Assembly (NCBI GenBank): GCA_007132865.1
Contig: SLNU01000246.1
Coordinates: 1-16,255 of the forward strand
Length of the DNA: 16,255 bases
Source of the DNA: Bacteroidales bacterium
GTDB taxonomy: Bacteria; Bacteroidota; Bacteroidia; Bacteroidales; UBA7960
Direction of reading: 5' to 3'
The position numbers and the translations under genes were made by a program. The notes under the pieces were generated by a model. That model had not been told where the DNA came from. It saw only the letters and a program-made list of their open reading frames with translations, and did not search any database. This document shows, piece after piece, positions 6,655 through 13,238 of this stretch. Within the stretch, counting starts at the first letter, position 1; each line of letters starts with the position of its first letter.

Positions 6655-7052
6655 ATACAGCAGCGGAAGATATAAAAGATATGCTTGAACAAGAAAGTGA
6701 ATTATCGTTAGAATTCACTCAGAACCTTTTCGTTGGACGAGAACCCATCGTGCAAATTGATTGTGTGACGGTGTTTGATACACCAGGCCGTCCACCCGTC
6801 CTAACCCTTGATGGTGATGCTTATCATTATGATACGGTACAAATAAAAATAAGAAGTAAAAATTATCAAGAAGCCTTTCGGCTTTCACACAGCATAATGA
6901 ATCTGTTGCATGGTCGTACCGGCGAACTATGGAATGGAACATTATATACTCTGATTGTCGCACTTTCGGCGCCTGCCTTGCTGAATTGGGATGACAATAA
7001 CAGAGTTAGTTTTATAGTAGATTTTGAAACCCAAAGAAGAAAGGAGGACTAA
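6651..7052 (+). CDS. Tail terminator (minor capsid/tail completion) protein
   Basis: This 133-aa protein has an N-terminal helix (IKDMLEQES), a strand with a conserved-looking 'D-T-P-G-R-P-P' turn at about 43-49, and the strand VQIKIRSKNYQEAFRLSH at about 63-80. The rest is beta, with 'LLNWDDNNRVSFIVDFETQ' near 110-128. The 'V-x-I-x-x-R-x-x-x-Y-x-E-A' strand-helix is typical of phage terminator proteins, which cap the tail tube before it joins the head. Position directly before the tail tube gene agrees. The last codons contain the strong ribosome binding site of the tail tube gene. Confidence 0.7.
   Translation: MNTAAEDIKDMLEQESELSLEFTQNLFVGREPIVQIDCVTVFDTPGRPPVLTLDGDAYHYDTVQIKIRSKNYQEAFRLSHSIMNLLHGRTGELWNGTLYTLIVALSAPALLNWDDNNRVSFIVDFETQRRKED
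7041..7047 (+). promoter_or_regulatory. Strong Shine-Dalgarno sequence of the tail tube gene
   Basis: AAGGAGG lies 8 bases before ATG 7056 and is the best match to the consensus ahead of any gene in the window. The tail tube protein is needed in many copies per virion, so a strong site here makes sense. Confidence 0.75.
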
Positions 7053-7055
7053 AAA

Positions 7056-7487
7056 ATGAGCAATGCAATTAGTGGTATGGGAACTAAGTTTTACCGTTGG
7101 AAATCAAGTTCATCTCAATGGGAGGCTCTTGCGGAAATAACTTCAATAAACGGACCATCAATGTCGAGAGATGTGATAGAAACAACCTCACTTGATACCG
7201 TCGGAGGTTACAAGACTTTCATAGGTGGATTGCGCGAAGGCGGTGATGTATCTTTATCAATGAATTTTACGCATGATACATATGAATTGATGAAGAACGA
7301 TTTTGAGGATGACGACAATCAGAATTATATGATTCGTCTTCCTGACGATGAGAATTCTACATTAGAATTCGAAGGTATGGTAATGGAGGTACCGCTCGGG
7401 ATTGAAACCGGAGATCGTGTCAGTGCTGATGTTACTATTCGTGTGAGTGGTTCAGTTTCATTTATTTCAGGAACCACTACAATTTAA
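7056..7487 (+). CDS. Major tail tube protein
   Basis: This 143-aa protein follows the pattern of siphovirus tail tube subunits. It has 'G-M-G-T-K-F' at 7-12, and a segment with DVIETTSLDT then 'GYKTFIGGLREGG' at about 39-63, which matches the common 'D-x-T-x-x-x-x-x-x-x-x-F-I-x-G-x-x-x-G-G' motif. A C-terminal region with FEGMVMEVPLGIETGDRV at about 104-121 is followed by two beta strands, 'ADVTIRVSGSVSF'. Subunits stack as hexameric rings to form the tail tube. The gene lies between terminator and chaperone genes, the standard place. Expression should be high, given the AAGGAGG site. A weak hairpin follows the stop and may lower read-through into the chaperone genes. Confidence 0.87.
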   Translation: MSNAISGMGTKFYRWKSSSSQWEALAEITSINGPSMSRDVIETTSLDTVGGYKTFIGGLREGGDVSLSMNFTHDTYELMKNDFEDDDNQNYMIRLPDDENSTLEFEGMVMEVPLGIETGDRVSADVTIRVSGSVSFISGTTTI

Positions 7488-7497
7488 TAATTAAAAT

Positions 7498-7516
7498 AAT
7501 CACTAATCATGTGATT
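7498..7516 (+). terminator. Weak hairpin after the tail tube gene (possible attenuator)
   Basis: AATCAC (7498-7503) and GTGATT (7511-7516) form a perfect 6-bp stem with a 7-base loop, followed by a T-rich run TTTATT. The stem has only two G-C pairs, so any termination would be partial. It lies in the longest gap of the window, just after a gene expected to be highly expressed. Confidence 0.35.
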
Positions 7517-7522
7517 TTTATT

Positions 7523-7543
7523 AACATTTAAAATTATAATCAA
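7523..7543 (+). promoter_or_regulatory. A-rich leader motif before the tail chaperone gene
   Basis: AACATTTAAAA (7523-7533) followed by ATCAAA touching ATG 7544 repeats the leader seen at 5421-5437. No Shine-Dalgarno sequence is present. A related CAATTTAAAA occurs at 15691-15700 before ATG 15710. Confidence 0.4.
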
Positions 7544-7864
7544 ATGATAAAGTTCTTAGAATATGAGGGTAAAAAATACCCTGTGCGTGTATCCTATTAC
7601 GCGATTAAGATGCTAAAAGAAGATATAGGAAGAAGTTTAATTGGTATGGCTGATGATGATTTTGAAGCGCAGGAATTGCTTTTATATTATTCGTTGAAAA
7701 TGGGAGCAAGAAAAACAGGCGAAGAATTCACATTAACAAAATTAGATATGGAAAATATGATGGATGAAGTGTATATGGATTTCATGAAAATCATTCCGGA
7801 ATTTTTTCCAAAAAATGAACAAGCTAAAGTAAAAGGAGGGAAAAGTCAGGTTGAAAAAAAGTAG
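7544..7864 (+). CDS. Tail assembly chaperone, upstream (gpG-like) frame
   Basis: This 106-aa acidic, helical protein begins with a short beta hairpin (KFLEYEGKKYPVRVS) and a helix (YYAIKMLKEDIG). The family-typical 'E-L-L-L-Y-Y-S-L-K-M-G-A-R' helix is at about 44-56, and a terminal helix with 'DFMKIIPEFFP' is at about 79-89. This is the G-type product that coats the tape measure protein with its frameshifted GT partner in long-tailed phages. The zero-frame end reads GTT GAA AAA AAG TAG, placing A AAA AAG directly before the stop. The linker before it is Lys-rich and unstructured, as usual for this junction. A -1 shift would extend the product to about 224 aa, ending at 8217. Confidence 0.82.
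   Translation: MIKFLEYEGKKYPVRVSYYAIKMLKEDIGRSLIGMADDDFEAQELLLYYSLKMGARKTGEEFTLTKLDMENMMDEVYMDFMKIIPEFFPKNEQAKVKGGKSQVEKK
7834..7840 (+). promoter_or_regulatory. Internal Shine-Dalgarno-like element before the slippery site
   Basis: AGGAGGG lies 14 bases upstream of the slippery heptamer, inside the chaperone coding region. In E. coli dnaX a similar element upstream of A AAA AAG stimulates -1 frameshifting. It is too far from a useful start codon to look like an ordinary ribosome binding site; the TTG at 7870 is 29 bases away. Confidence 0.6.
7855..7861 (+). promoter_or_regulatory. -1 programmed frameshift site A AAA AAG
   Basis: The zero-frame codons are GAA AAA AAG TAG (7853-7864). The heptamer A AAA AAG at 7855-7861 allows both tRNAs to re-pair one base back, after which the frame reads GTA GCT GAT TTG and stays open to 8217. 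This is the canonical bacterial -1 slippery sequence, placed at the usual tail-chaperone junction. Confidence 0.85.
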
Positions 7865-7865
7865 C

Positions 7866-7911
7866 TGATTTGGATTATGACAAGTTGTGCGGACTTGCTA
7901 TATCCAGATTA
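7866..7911 (+). other. Stem-loop downstream of the frameshift site
   Basis: An outer stem pairs TGATTTGGAT (7866-7875) with ATCCAGATTA (7902-7911), ten pairs including two G-U. An inner stem pairs CAAGT (7881-7885) with ACTTG (7893-7897) around a 7-base loop. It begins 4 bases after the slippery heptamer, the position expected of a pausing element. Confidence 0.6.
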
Positions 7912-8217
7912 AGTTTAACAGTAAATGAATTTTATGATTTGACACCAGTTGAATTTTATCAAGCACTCGAATCAACGAAAGAATATGAAATCGCAAAACT
8001 TGAGAGAGATCATAAAAGTAATTATTCATTAGCACGATTCATAATTATGTGGGTGTGGAATGCCCAAGGGAGGAAGTTTAAACAAGTATTAACGGATCCA
8101 AAAAAGATGATGCGATTCGATTGGGAAGAAGAAGATAAAAATGAACCGCAAACTATTGAACAAATGAGAAATCAAATGAAAAGCATCGCTAATTACTTTA
8201 AAAGAAAACTAAAATGA
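7870..8217 (+). CDS. Tail assembly chaperone, -1 frame (gpT-like) extension
   Basis: This frame has no good start of its own; the first candidate is TTG 7870. It is most likely made as the C-terminal part of a frameshifted fusion entered at 7861, giving about 118 residues after the slip and about 224 aa in all from 7544. Visible features are 'YDKLCGLAISRLSLTVNEFYDLTPVEFYQAL', split between a helix and the T-domain signature NEFYDLTPVEF. An aromatic helix 'FIIMWVWNAQG' and a basic, helical C-terminus follow. The N-E-F-x-x-L-T-P-x-E-F motif is characteristic of GT/gp15-type chaperone domains that contact the tail tube protein. The stop overlaps the tape measure start (ATGA). As a free protein it is unlikely; as a fusion it is well supported. 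Confidence 0.8.
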   Translation: MDYDKLCGLAISRLSLTVNEFYDLTPVEFYQALESTKEYEIAKLERDHKSNYSLARFIIMWVWNAQGRKFKQVLTDPKKMMRFDWEEEDKNEPQTIEQMRNQMKSIANYFKRKLK

Positions 8218-10871
8218 CAGGAATCAATATAGGATCATTAGTTGCGAGTATTGGTGCTGACGTAGGTCCGTTAAGAGAAGCGATAAAAGATGCTGAAAGA
8301 GATATCCGTAATTCAAGCGATGCAATGTCATCAGGAATGCAACGGTTCAGCGAGTCTTTGCAGAAAGCGGGACGAGAGGTTACGGCAGTTGGCAAGAGTT
8401 TAACTAAATATATAACATTACCGATGTTGGCTGTTGGTGCCGGTGCTTTTAAATTATCAAAAGATTTTGAAGCGAGTATGTCAAAAATTGTCGGACTCGT
8501 TGGTGTCGCACAAGATCAAGTTGATGAATGGAGCAAAGACATTATTAAGATGGCGCCAGAGGTTGCTCGCACACCAAAGGAATTAGCTGATGCAATGTTT
8601 TTCGTGACTTCTGCTGGTTTACGTGGTGCAGAAGCGATGGATGTGCTGACGGCATCTGCGAAGGGTGCATCAGCCGGACTTGGTGAAACAAAGATGGTGG
8701 CTGATATCATAACGAGTGCGGTGAATGCATATGGTAGTGCGAATCTTTCTGCTTCCGAGGCTGCCGACATTCTTGTTGGCGCTGTGAGAGAAGGAAAAGC
8801 CGAAGCATCAGAGTTGGCAAGTTCACTTGGACGTGTTCTCCCAATCGCTTCTGAAATGGGTGTAACATTTGATCAAGTTGGTGCCGCTACGGCTGCCATG
8901 ACGCGAACCGGTACAGATGCCTCAACTGCTGCGACTCAATTAAGGGCGATCATGGTTGGACTTTTAAAACCATCGAAACAAGCGGAAGATGCATTGCAAG
9001 GCATGGGAACAAGCGCTCAGGATTTAAGGCGCATAATTCGTGAAGATGGTTTATTGGCTGCGATGCAACAAATAAGAGAATTGACGAATCAGTATGGTGA
9101 AGATGCAATGTCACAGGTATTTCCAAACATACGGGCGTTAGCAGGTATTTTAGATATCATGGGCTCGAACATGGAAGAAAATATTGCTATTGCGGAACGG
9201 ATGGCTGATACGAATGGTCTTTTAGAAGATGCCTTTGATGCTGCGGCTGATACTTTAGAATTTCGTTGGAATCAGGCACTTTCAGCAGGACAAGCGACAC
9301 TTGTTGAATTAGGCAGTGAGTTGAAAAGTGTTTTTGTTCCTATTTTGGAAAAATTAATGAATATTTTTGCATCATTGACACAATGGTTTCAAGAATTATC
9401 CGAGTCACAAAGAAAGTGGGTCGTACAAATTGGTTTAGTTGTTACTGCATTAGGGCCATTGCTTGTCACTTTAGGATTTCTGATGACTACGGTAGTTCCG
9501 GGTTTGATAAGGGCATTTGGTGGATTGCGACTCGCATTTATAAGTCTTCGTGCTACAGCATTGAAATTCCAAGCCGCGTTGATGATGAATCCTATTTTTG
9601 CACTTGCTACGGCTTTAGCTGCGGCATATGCTGCGATGGGAATATTCCGTAGAAGAACAGATGAGGCAACAGAGGCACAATGGCGGTTAGGTGATGCGTT
9701 GAAAGATGTGAATACACAACTTGGAAGACAAATTTATGATACACTCACTGGCTATAAAATCATGGTTGATGGAACATTAAAGGCCGCAGGTGGAATAGAT
9801 AATCTCGCAAAAAGTATTACAGAATTAACAAAAGAAGAACTTGAATCATTGCGGATGTACTTAGAAGATGAAATTCCAAGAGCATCACGGGCTGCGGAGA
9901 ATGCAACTAATGATTTAACACGTGCAGTAATTTTGCAAGATATTGAAGAACATCGTAAATCATTATCAATAGTTGTTGCCGAATTAGAAAAATTTAAAAT
10001 AAATACAGATGAAGTATCAGATTCTATTGCAGGAACAACGATCACATTGAATCAATTTGATGATGCATTAAAACAATTACGTGTTAATGAAATAGAATTA
10101 ATAAGTGCTGATGCATTACAAAGATTAAGAGATGCGGAACAATCATTTATTGGTTTTTCTGATATAATTAAGGAAGAAACACAACGGATGGGTGCGTTGG
10201 CAATCGTAATGAATGAATATAGTGATGCGATGCGTATTGCAGGAATGCAACATCGCGTTTTTGGCGAAGAATTTGATCTTCTCAATAATCAAATAGCATT
10301 GACTGAACAAGCGATTGTTTCTTTGCTCACAAACGGATTCACACCCGCAGATGAGCAAGTGCAAAAATTGATTGAGCGGTTGCGTATATTGAAAAATTCA
10401 GTTCAAGATGTTTCAAAAACGGCGATTGATTGGGAATCAATTATGACAGGTGCGGCGTCAAGCATCGGAATGGCTTTCATGAGTCTTGCAACAACAGGCA
10501 AACGAAGCACGAGTGAGATTATCAAACAATTGTTATCACAAGTCACCGCGCAATTAATCTCACAGATAGTTACAAAAATGCCGTTTCCGACGAGTATTCC
10601 TCTCGCGATGGGTGCTGGTGCTTTAGCCGGATTACTGTTCAATCAGATTCCTTCATTCAGTGAAGGTGGTATACTTTCCTCTCGTGCGATAATAGAAGCG
10701 GGAGAATACCCAGGAGTACGATCAAATCCTGAAGTCATTGCACCGTTAGATAAATTACAAGATATGCTTGGAACAACAAACATGGCAGGAGATGTTCGTT
10801 TCATAATTGAAGATGATAAACTTGTTGGTCTTTTAGAAATCTATGAACGTAAAAAAATAAACTTTGGCTAA
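8214..10871 (+). CDS. Tail tape measure protein (TP901 core)
   Basis: This 885-aa protein directly follows the chaperones. After a helical N-terminus, the TP901-type tape-measure core covers about 85-310 and includes the recurrent 'A-x-x-L-x-x-A-M-F-F-V-T-S-A-G', 'GLGETKMVADIITSAVNAYG', 'SELASSLGRVLPIASEMGV' and 'TAAMTRTGTDASTAATQLRAI' elements. Two hydrophobic stretches at about 402-432 and 460-477 could enter the host membrane during DNA ejection. A helical region with coiled-coil character runs from about 480 to 740. The C-terminus has the common 'FSEGGIL...PEVIAPLDKL' segment at about 815-845. The protein sets tail length; at roughly 0.15 nm per residue the tail would be about 130 nm, within the siphovirus range. 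No lysozyme or peptidase domain is evident. The stop overlaps the next ATG (TAATG). Confidence 0.92.
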   Translation: MTGINIGSLVASIGADVGPLREAIKDAERDIRNSSDAMSSGMQRFSESLQKAGREVTAVGKSLTKYITLPMLAVGAGAFKLSKDFEASMSKIVGLVGVAQDQVDEWSKDIIKMAPEVARTPKELADAMFFVTSAGLRGAEAMDVLTASAKGASAGLGETKMVADIITSAVNAYGSANLSASEAADILVGAVREGKAEASELASSLGRVLPIASEMGVTFDQVGAATAAMTRTGTDASTAATQLRAIMVGLLKPSKQAEDALQGMGTSAQDLRRIIREDGLLAAMQQIRELTNQYGEDAMSQVFPNIRALAGILDIMGSNMEENIAIAERMADTNGLLEDAFDAAADTLEFRWNQALSAGQATLVELGSELKSVFVPILEKLMNIFASLTQWFQELSESQRKWVVQIGLVVTALGPLLVTLGFLMTTVVPGLIRAFGGLRLAFISLRATALKFQAALMMNPIFALATALAAAYAAMGIFRRRTDEATEAQWRLGDALKDVNTQLGRQIYDTLTGYKIMVDGTLKAAGGIDNLAKSITELTKEELESLRMYLEDEIPRASRAAENATNDLTRAVILQDIEEHRKSLSIVVAELEKFKINTDEVSDSIAGTTITLNQFDDALKQLRVNEIELISADALQRLRDAEQSFIGFSDIIKEETQRMGALAIVMNEYSDAMRIAGMQHRVFGEEFDLLNNQIALTEQAIVSLLTNGFTPADEQVQKLIERLRILKNSVQDVSKTAIDWESIMTGAASSIGMAFMSLATTGKRSTSEIIKQLLSQVTAQLISQIVTKMPFPTSIPLAMGAGALAGLLFNQIPSFSEGGILSSRAIIEAGEYPGVRSNPEVIAPLDKLQDMLGTTNMAGDVRFIIEDDKLVGLLEIYERKKINFG

Positions 10872-13234
10872 TGTCATACAATGATAAATACATCGCACAG
10901 TTTTATACCTTCCCACGTGAAGAAGTGATCACTGTTAAAATCCAAGGTGAGAATTATTCAGGAAGTATTGAAACTTTAACACTCGCGGAGGATGCAGTAA
11001 CGATTACATTGCCAACGAAAAAAGAATTATATGGACAAATAATGGGAATGGGATGCCAGATCCGTGTTATTAACACAGAAACACTCATTTATTTTGATAA
11101 TTTATTTGCAACTTCTGAGAAAGCGCATAAAGTTGTAATAATTGAGGAACAAGGCACCGCGAATGAAATCACATTATTTGAAGGTTTCATTCAACCCGCT
11201 ATTCATAGACAAGCAATAACACAAAAATCTCGTATTATTATTCCTGCGGATAATCAATTAAGTAATCTTCATAATTATTATTCACAATATTTAGAAAGCG
11301 AGTTTGAATTCTCAACGGTGAATTTATATGTATTGATGAAAGACATTCTCGATACAACGGGGCTTGAATTACCAATATACATTAAAAATACATTGTTTAG
11401 TAAATTATATGCCGAAGCATTTGATGTAACTGATACATGTTTTGATAAACTTCGAGTCAATCGTCAAGTTTTCGTTGAAAATGATGAGATCATGAATGGT
11501 CGCAATGTTCTTGAGCATATCTTAAAAGTCACTTATTCACGCTTATATTATTATGATAAAAAATGGGTTATAGATCGTCTACGCGATGTCCATGAAACTA
11601 ATCAATATAAAGCATACCCTCAATCAGGAAGTGCCTCTATACAGCAGTTATTACATGATTCTTTTGAATTATCTGATCAACACATTGTCATTGGTTCTGC
11701 TGGTCTTGAATACACAAGTGGGAAAAAAGAATATGAAATCATTATTAATTTTGATAAGTATGATAATTTAGTCGCATCTAATTTCATCCATATTCAACAG
11801 CAAACGGTAATACCAACGACATTGAAGGGCATGTTGCCAAAACCGTCATTGGGATTCTGGCAAACTTGGCGTGGGTTAGATGTTTTTAATCATTCATTAA
11901 CAACGGAACATCTCACATCAGGCATCGCACATACTAAAGGTGATCTTACCGTTAATGAATATTATAACACACCTGTCACATCATCATTCATGTTAGATTT
12001 TATCGCAGGTTATAATTGCATCATTAAATGCACATATGATTACAGTCTCGCATATGTTGATGATCTTCGTGATCACAGGGGCGGTTTCCGGCTACGGTAT
12101 CAAGACAACAATAATAATTGGCGATTCTTGACATTTATTGATGGTGTTATTAAACTTAACGCACGATTTTCAAATGATGTGAATGTAATTGATTTTTCTA
12201 ATTTAGCAGAAAATGACTATGTTTTGCAATGGGGTCCTTATCGCATTGTATCAGGTTCGACAAGATATATTTGGCGTATCCGCAAAGCAGGAGTCACTGT
12301 TTGGGAAACAAGCACTGAGTGGATTTCGAATGCGCCTGTTTATGGCACGCATGTGATGGAATCAAATAATTCCGCTTTTGCGAATATGACAATTAATGAT
12401 GAAACTGTCGATGAATATTCTTTATTTTTAGGCCGTGCTGATTGGACTACAAATGTAGCAGGTGAGGATGAGCGTGTCGCTGGTTTTTATAAATATTCAC
12501 ACACAGAAGCGGTTGGATATCGTGAATTTAAAAAAGTATCACTCGCATCAGTTTATGAAATTGACGGAGTAACAGCTAAAAATACACCGGCACAAAAAAT
12601 CAGTGAAGTGCTTGAATATGATGAAATATCAAGTTGGGTTACAAGTGATCTTGGTTACACCCCTGAAGTGCTTGAAATGTACATTGATATGATGCCGATG
12701 CATCGTCGAATCCCACCCGCAGAAGATAATGATTGGACTCCGTTATATTTAGAACGCTCATATTTTGGTGATATTGTCATTGAGCAAAATAATGAGATTT
12801 CTAATAATGTTATTACAGGAGTTCTGAACACTGATTTTCGTGATATATTACGAGAACGATTAATTATGTATGATGGTGATTTTGTGAATTACAAAAATAC
12901 ATTGATGTTGCTCGATTCTTCTTCAGAACTTGTGAAAAGCCGAGATTGGAGTGATGCATATGAACAATCAGGAGATATACCACAAAAAATACATTATTTG
13001 TTGATCAGAGATTTAGCACAACAATATAATGAACCACGGCATGGCATTAAAGCTGATATTATTTTAGATAAAGACTCAGTGAAACATGTTTCTCCAGGTT
13101 CAGTATTCACGTTCACACACTTAACTGATAAGAAGTTTATCGTAATCGGTTATGATTATAATGTTAAAATGCGAGCTTATCGAATCACTCTCTTTGAACA
13201 TAAAGATTATGCAGATTTTGAAATAATTAGTTAA
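10871..13234 (+). CDS. Distal tail / tail hub-associated protein
   Basis: This 787-aa protein lies directly after the tape measure gene. The first 130 or so residues look like the N-terminal domain of large tail proteins common in Bacteroidetes phages. They show an opening 'YIAQFYTFPREEVITVKI', a paired 'LTLAEDAVTITLP' strand, 'LFEGFIQPAIHRQA' near 105-118 and 'RIIIPADNQLSNLHNYY' near 122-138. The next part has 'VNLYVLMKDILDTTGLELPIYI', a piece often seen in these proteins. The middle is beta-rich and Trp/Tyr-rich, consistent with carbohydrate-binding or jelly-roll folds. The C-terminal third again looks like a tail hub, with 'LRERLIMYDGDF' and a final 'KFIVIGYDYNVKMRAYRITLFE' region. The role is inferred as tail tip or hub, combining Dit and Tal functions. 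No catalytic motif was recognised. Confidence 0.65.
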   Translation: MSYNDKYIAQFYTFPREEVITVKIQGENYSGSIETLTLAEDAVTITLPTKKELYGQIMGMGCQIRVINTETLIYFDNLFATSEKAHKVVIIEEQGTANEITLFEGFIQPAIHRQAITQKSRIIIPADNQLSNLHNYYSQYLESEFEFSTVNLYVLMKDILDTTGLELPIYIKNTLFSKLYAEAFDVTDTCFDKLRVNRQVFVENDEIMNGRNVLEHILKVTYSRLYYYDKKWVIDRLRDVHETNQYKAYPQSGSASIQQLLHDSFELSDQHIVIGSAGLEYTSGKKEYEIIINFDKYDNLVASNFIHIQQQTVIPTTLKGMLPKPSLGFWQTWRGLDVFNHSLTTEHLTSGIAHTKGDLTVNEYYNTPVTSSFMLDFIAGYNCIIKCTYDYSLAYVDDLRDHRGGFRLRYQDNNNNWRFLTFIDGVIKLNARFSNDVNVIDFSNLAENDYVLQWGPYRIVSGSTRYIWRIRKAGVTVWETSTEWISNAPVYGTHVMESNNSAFANMTINDETVDEYSLFLGRADWTTNVAGEDERVAGFYKYSHTEAVGYREFKKVSLASVYEIDGVTAKNTPAQKISEVLEYDEISSWVTSDLGYTPEVLEMYIDMMPMHRRIPPAEDNDWTPLYLERSYFGDIVIEQNNEISNNVITGVLNTDFRDILRERLIMYDGDFVNYKNTLMLLDSSSELVKSRDWSDAYEQSGDIPQKIHYLLIRDLAQQYNEPRHGIKADIILDKDSVKHVSPGSVFTFTHLTDKKFIVIGYDYNVKMRAYRITLFEHKDYADFEIIS

Positions 13235-13238
13235 AATC

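Noticed and set aside
7870..8217. Independent gene starting at TTG 7870
   Set aside because: The start is weak and has no properly spaced ribosome binding site. The A AAA AAG heptamer before the zero-frame stop, the T-domain motif and the gene order all support a frameshift fusion instead.
9383..9652. Open frame on the + strand inside the tape measure gene
   Set aside because: It lies entirely within the well-supported tape measure reading frame, has an odd Cys-rich composition and no recognisable motif.
9752..10642. Several reverse-strand open frames inside the tape measure gene
   Set aside because: They are overlapping, without motifs or ribosome binding sites, and antisense to a clear coding frame in an operon with no other minus-strand genes.
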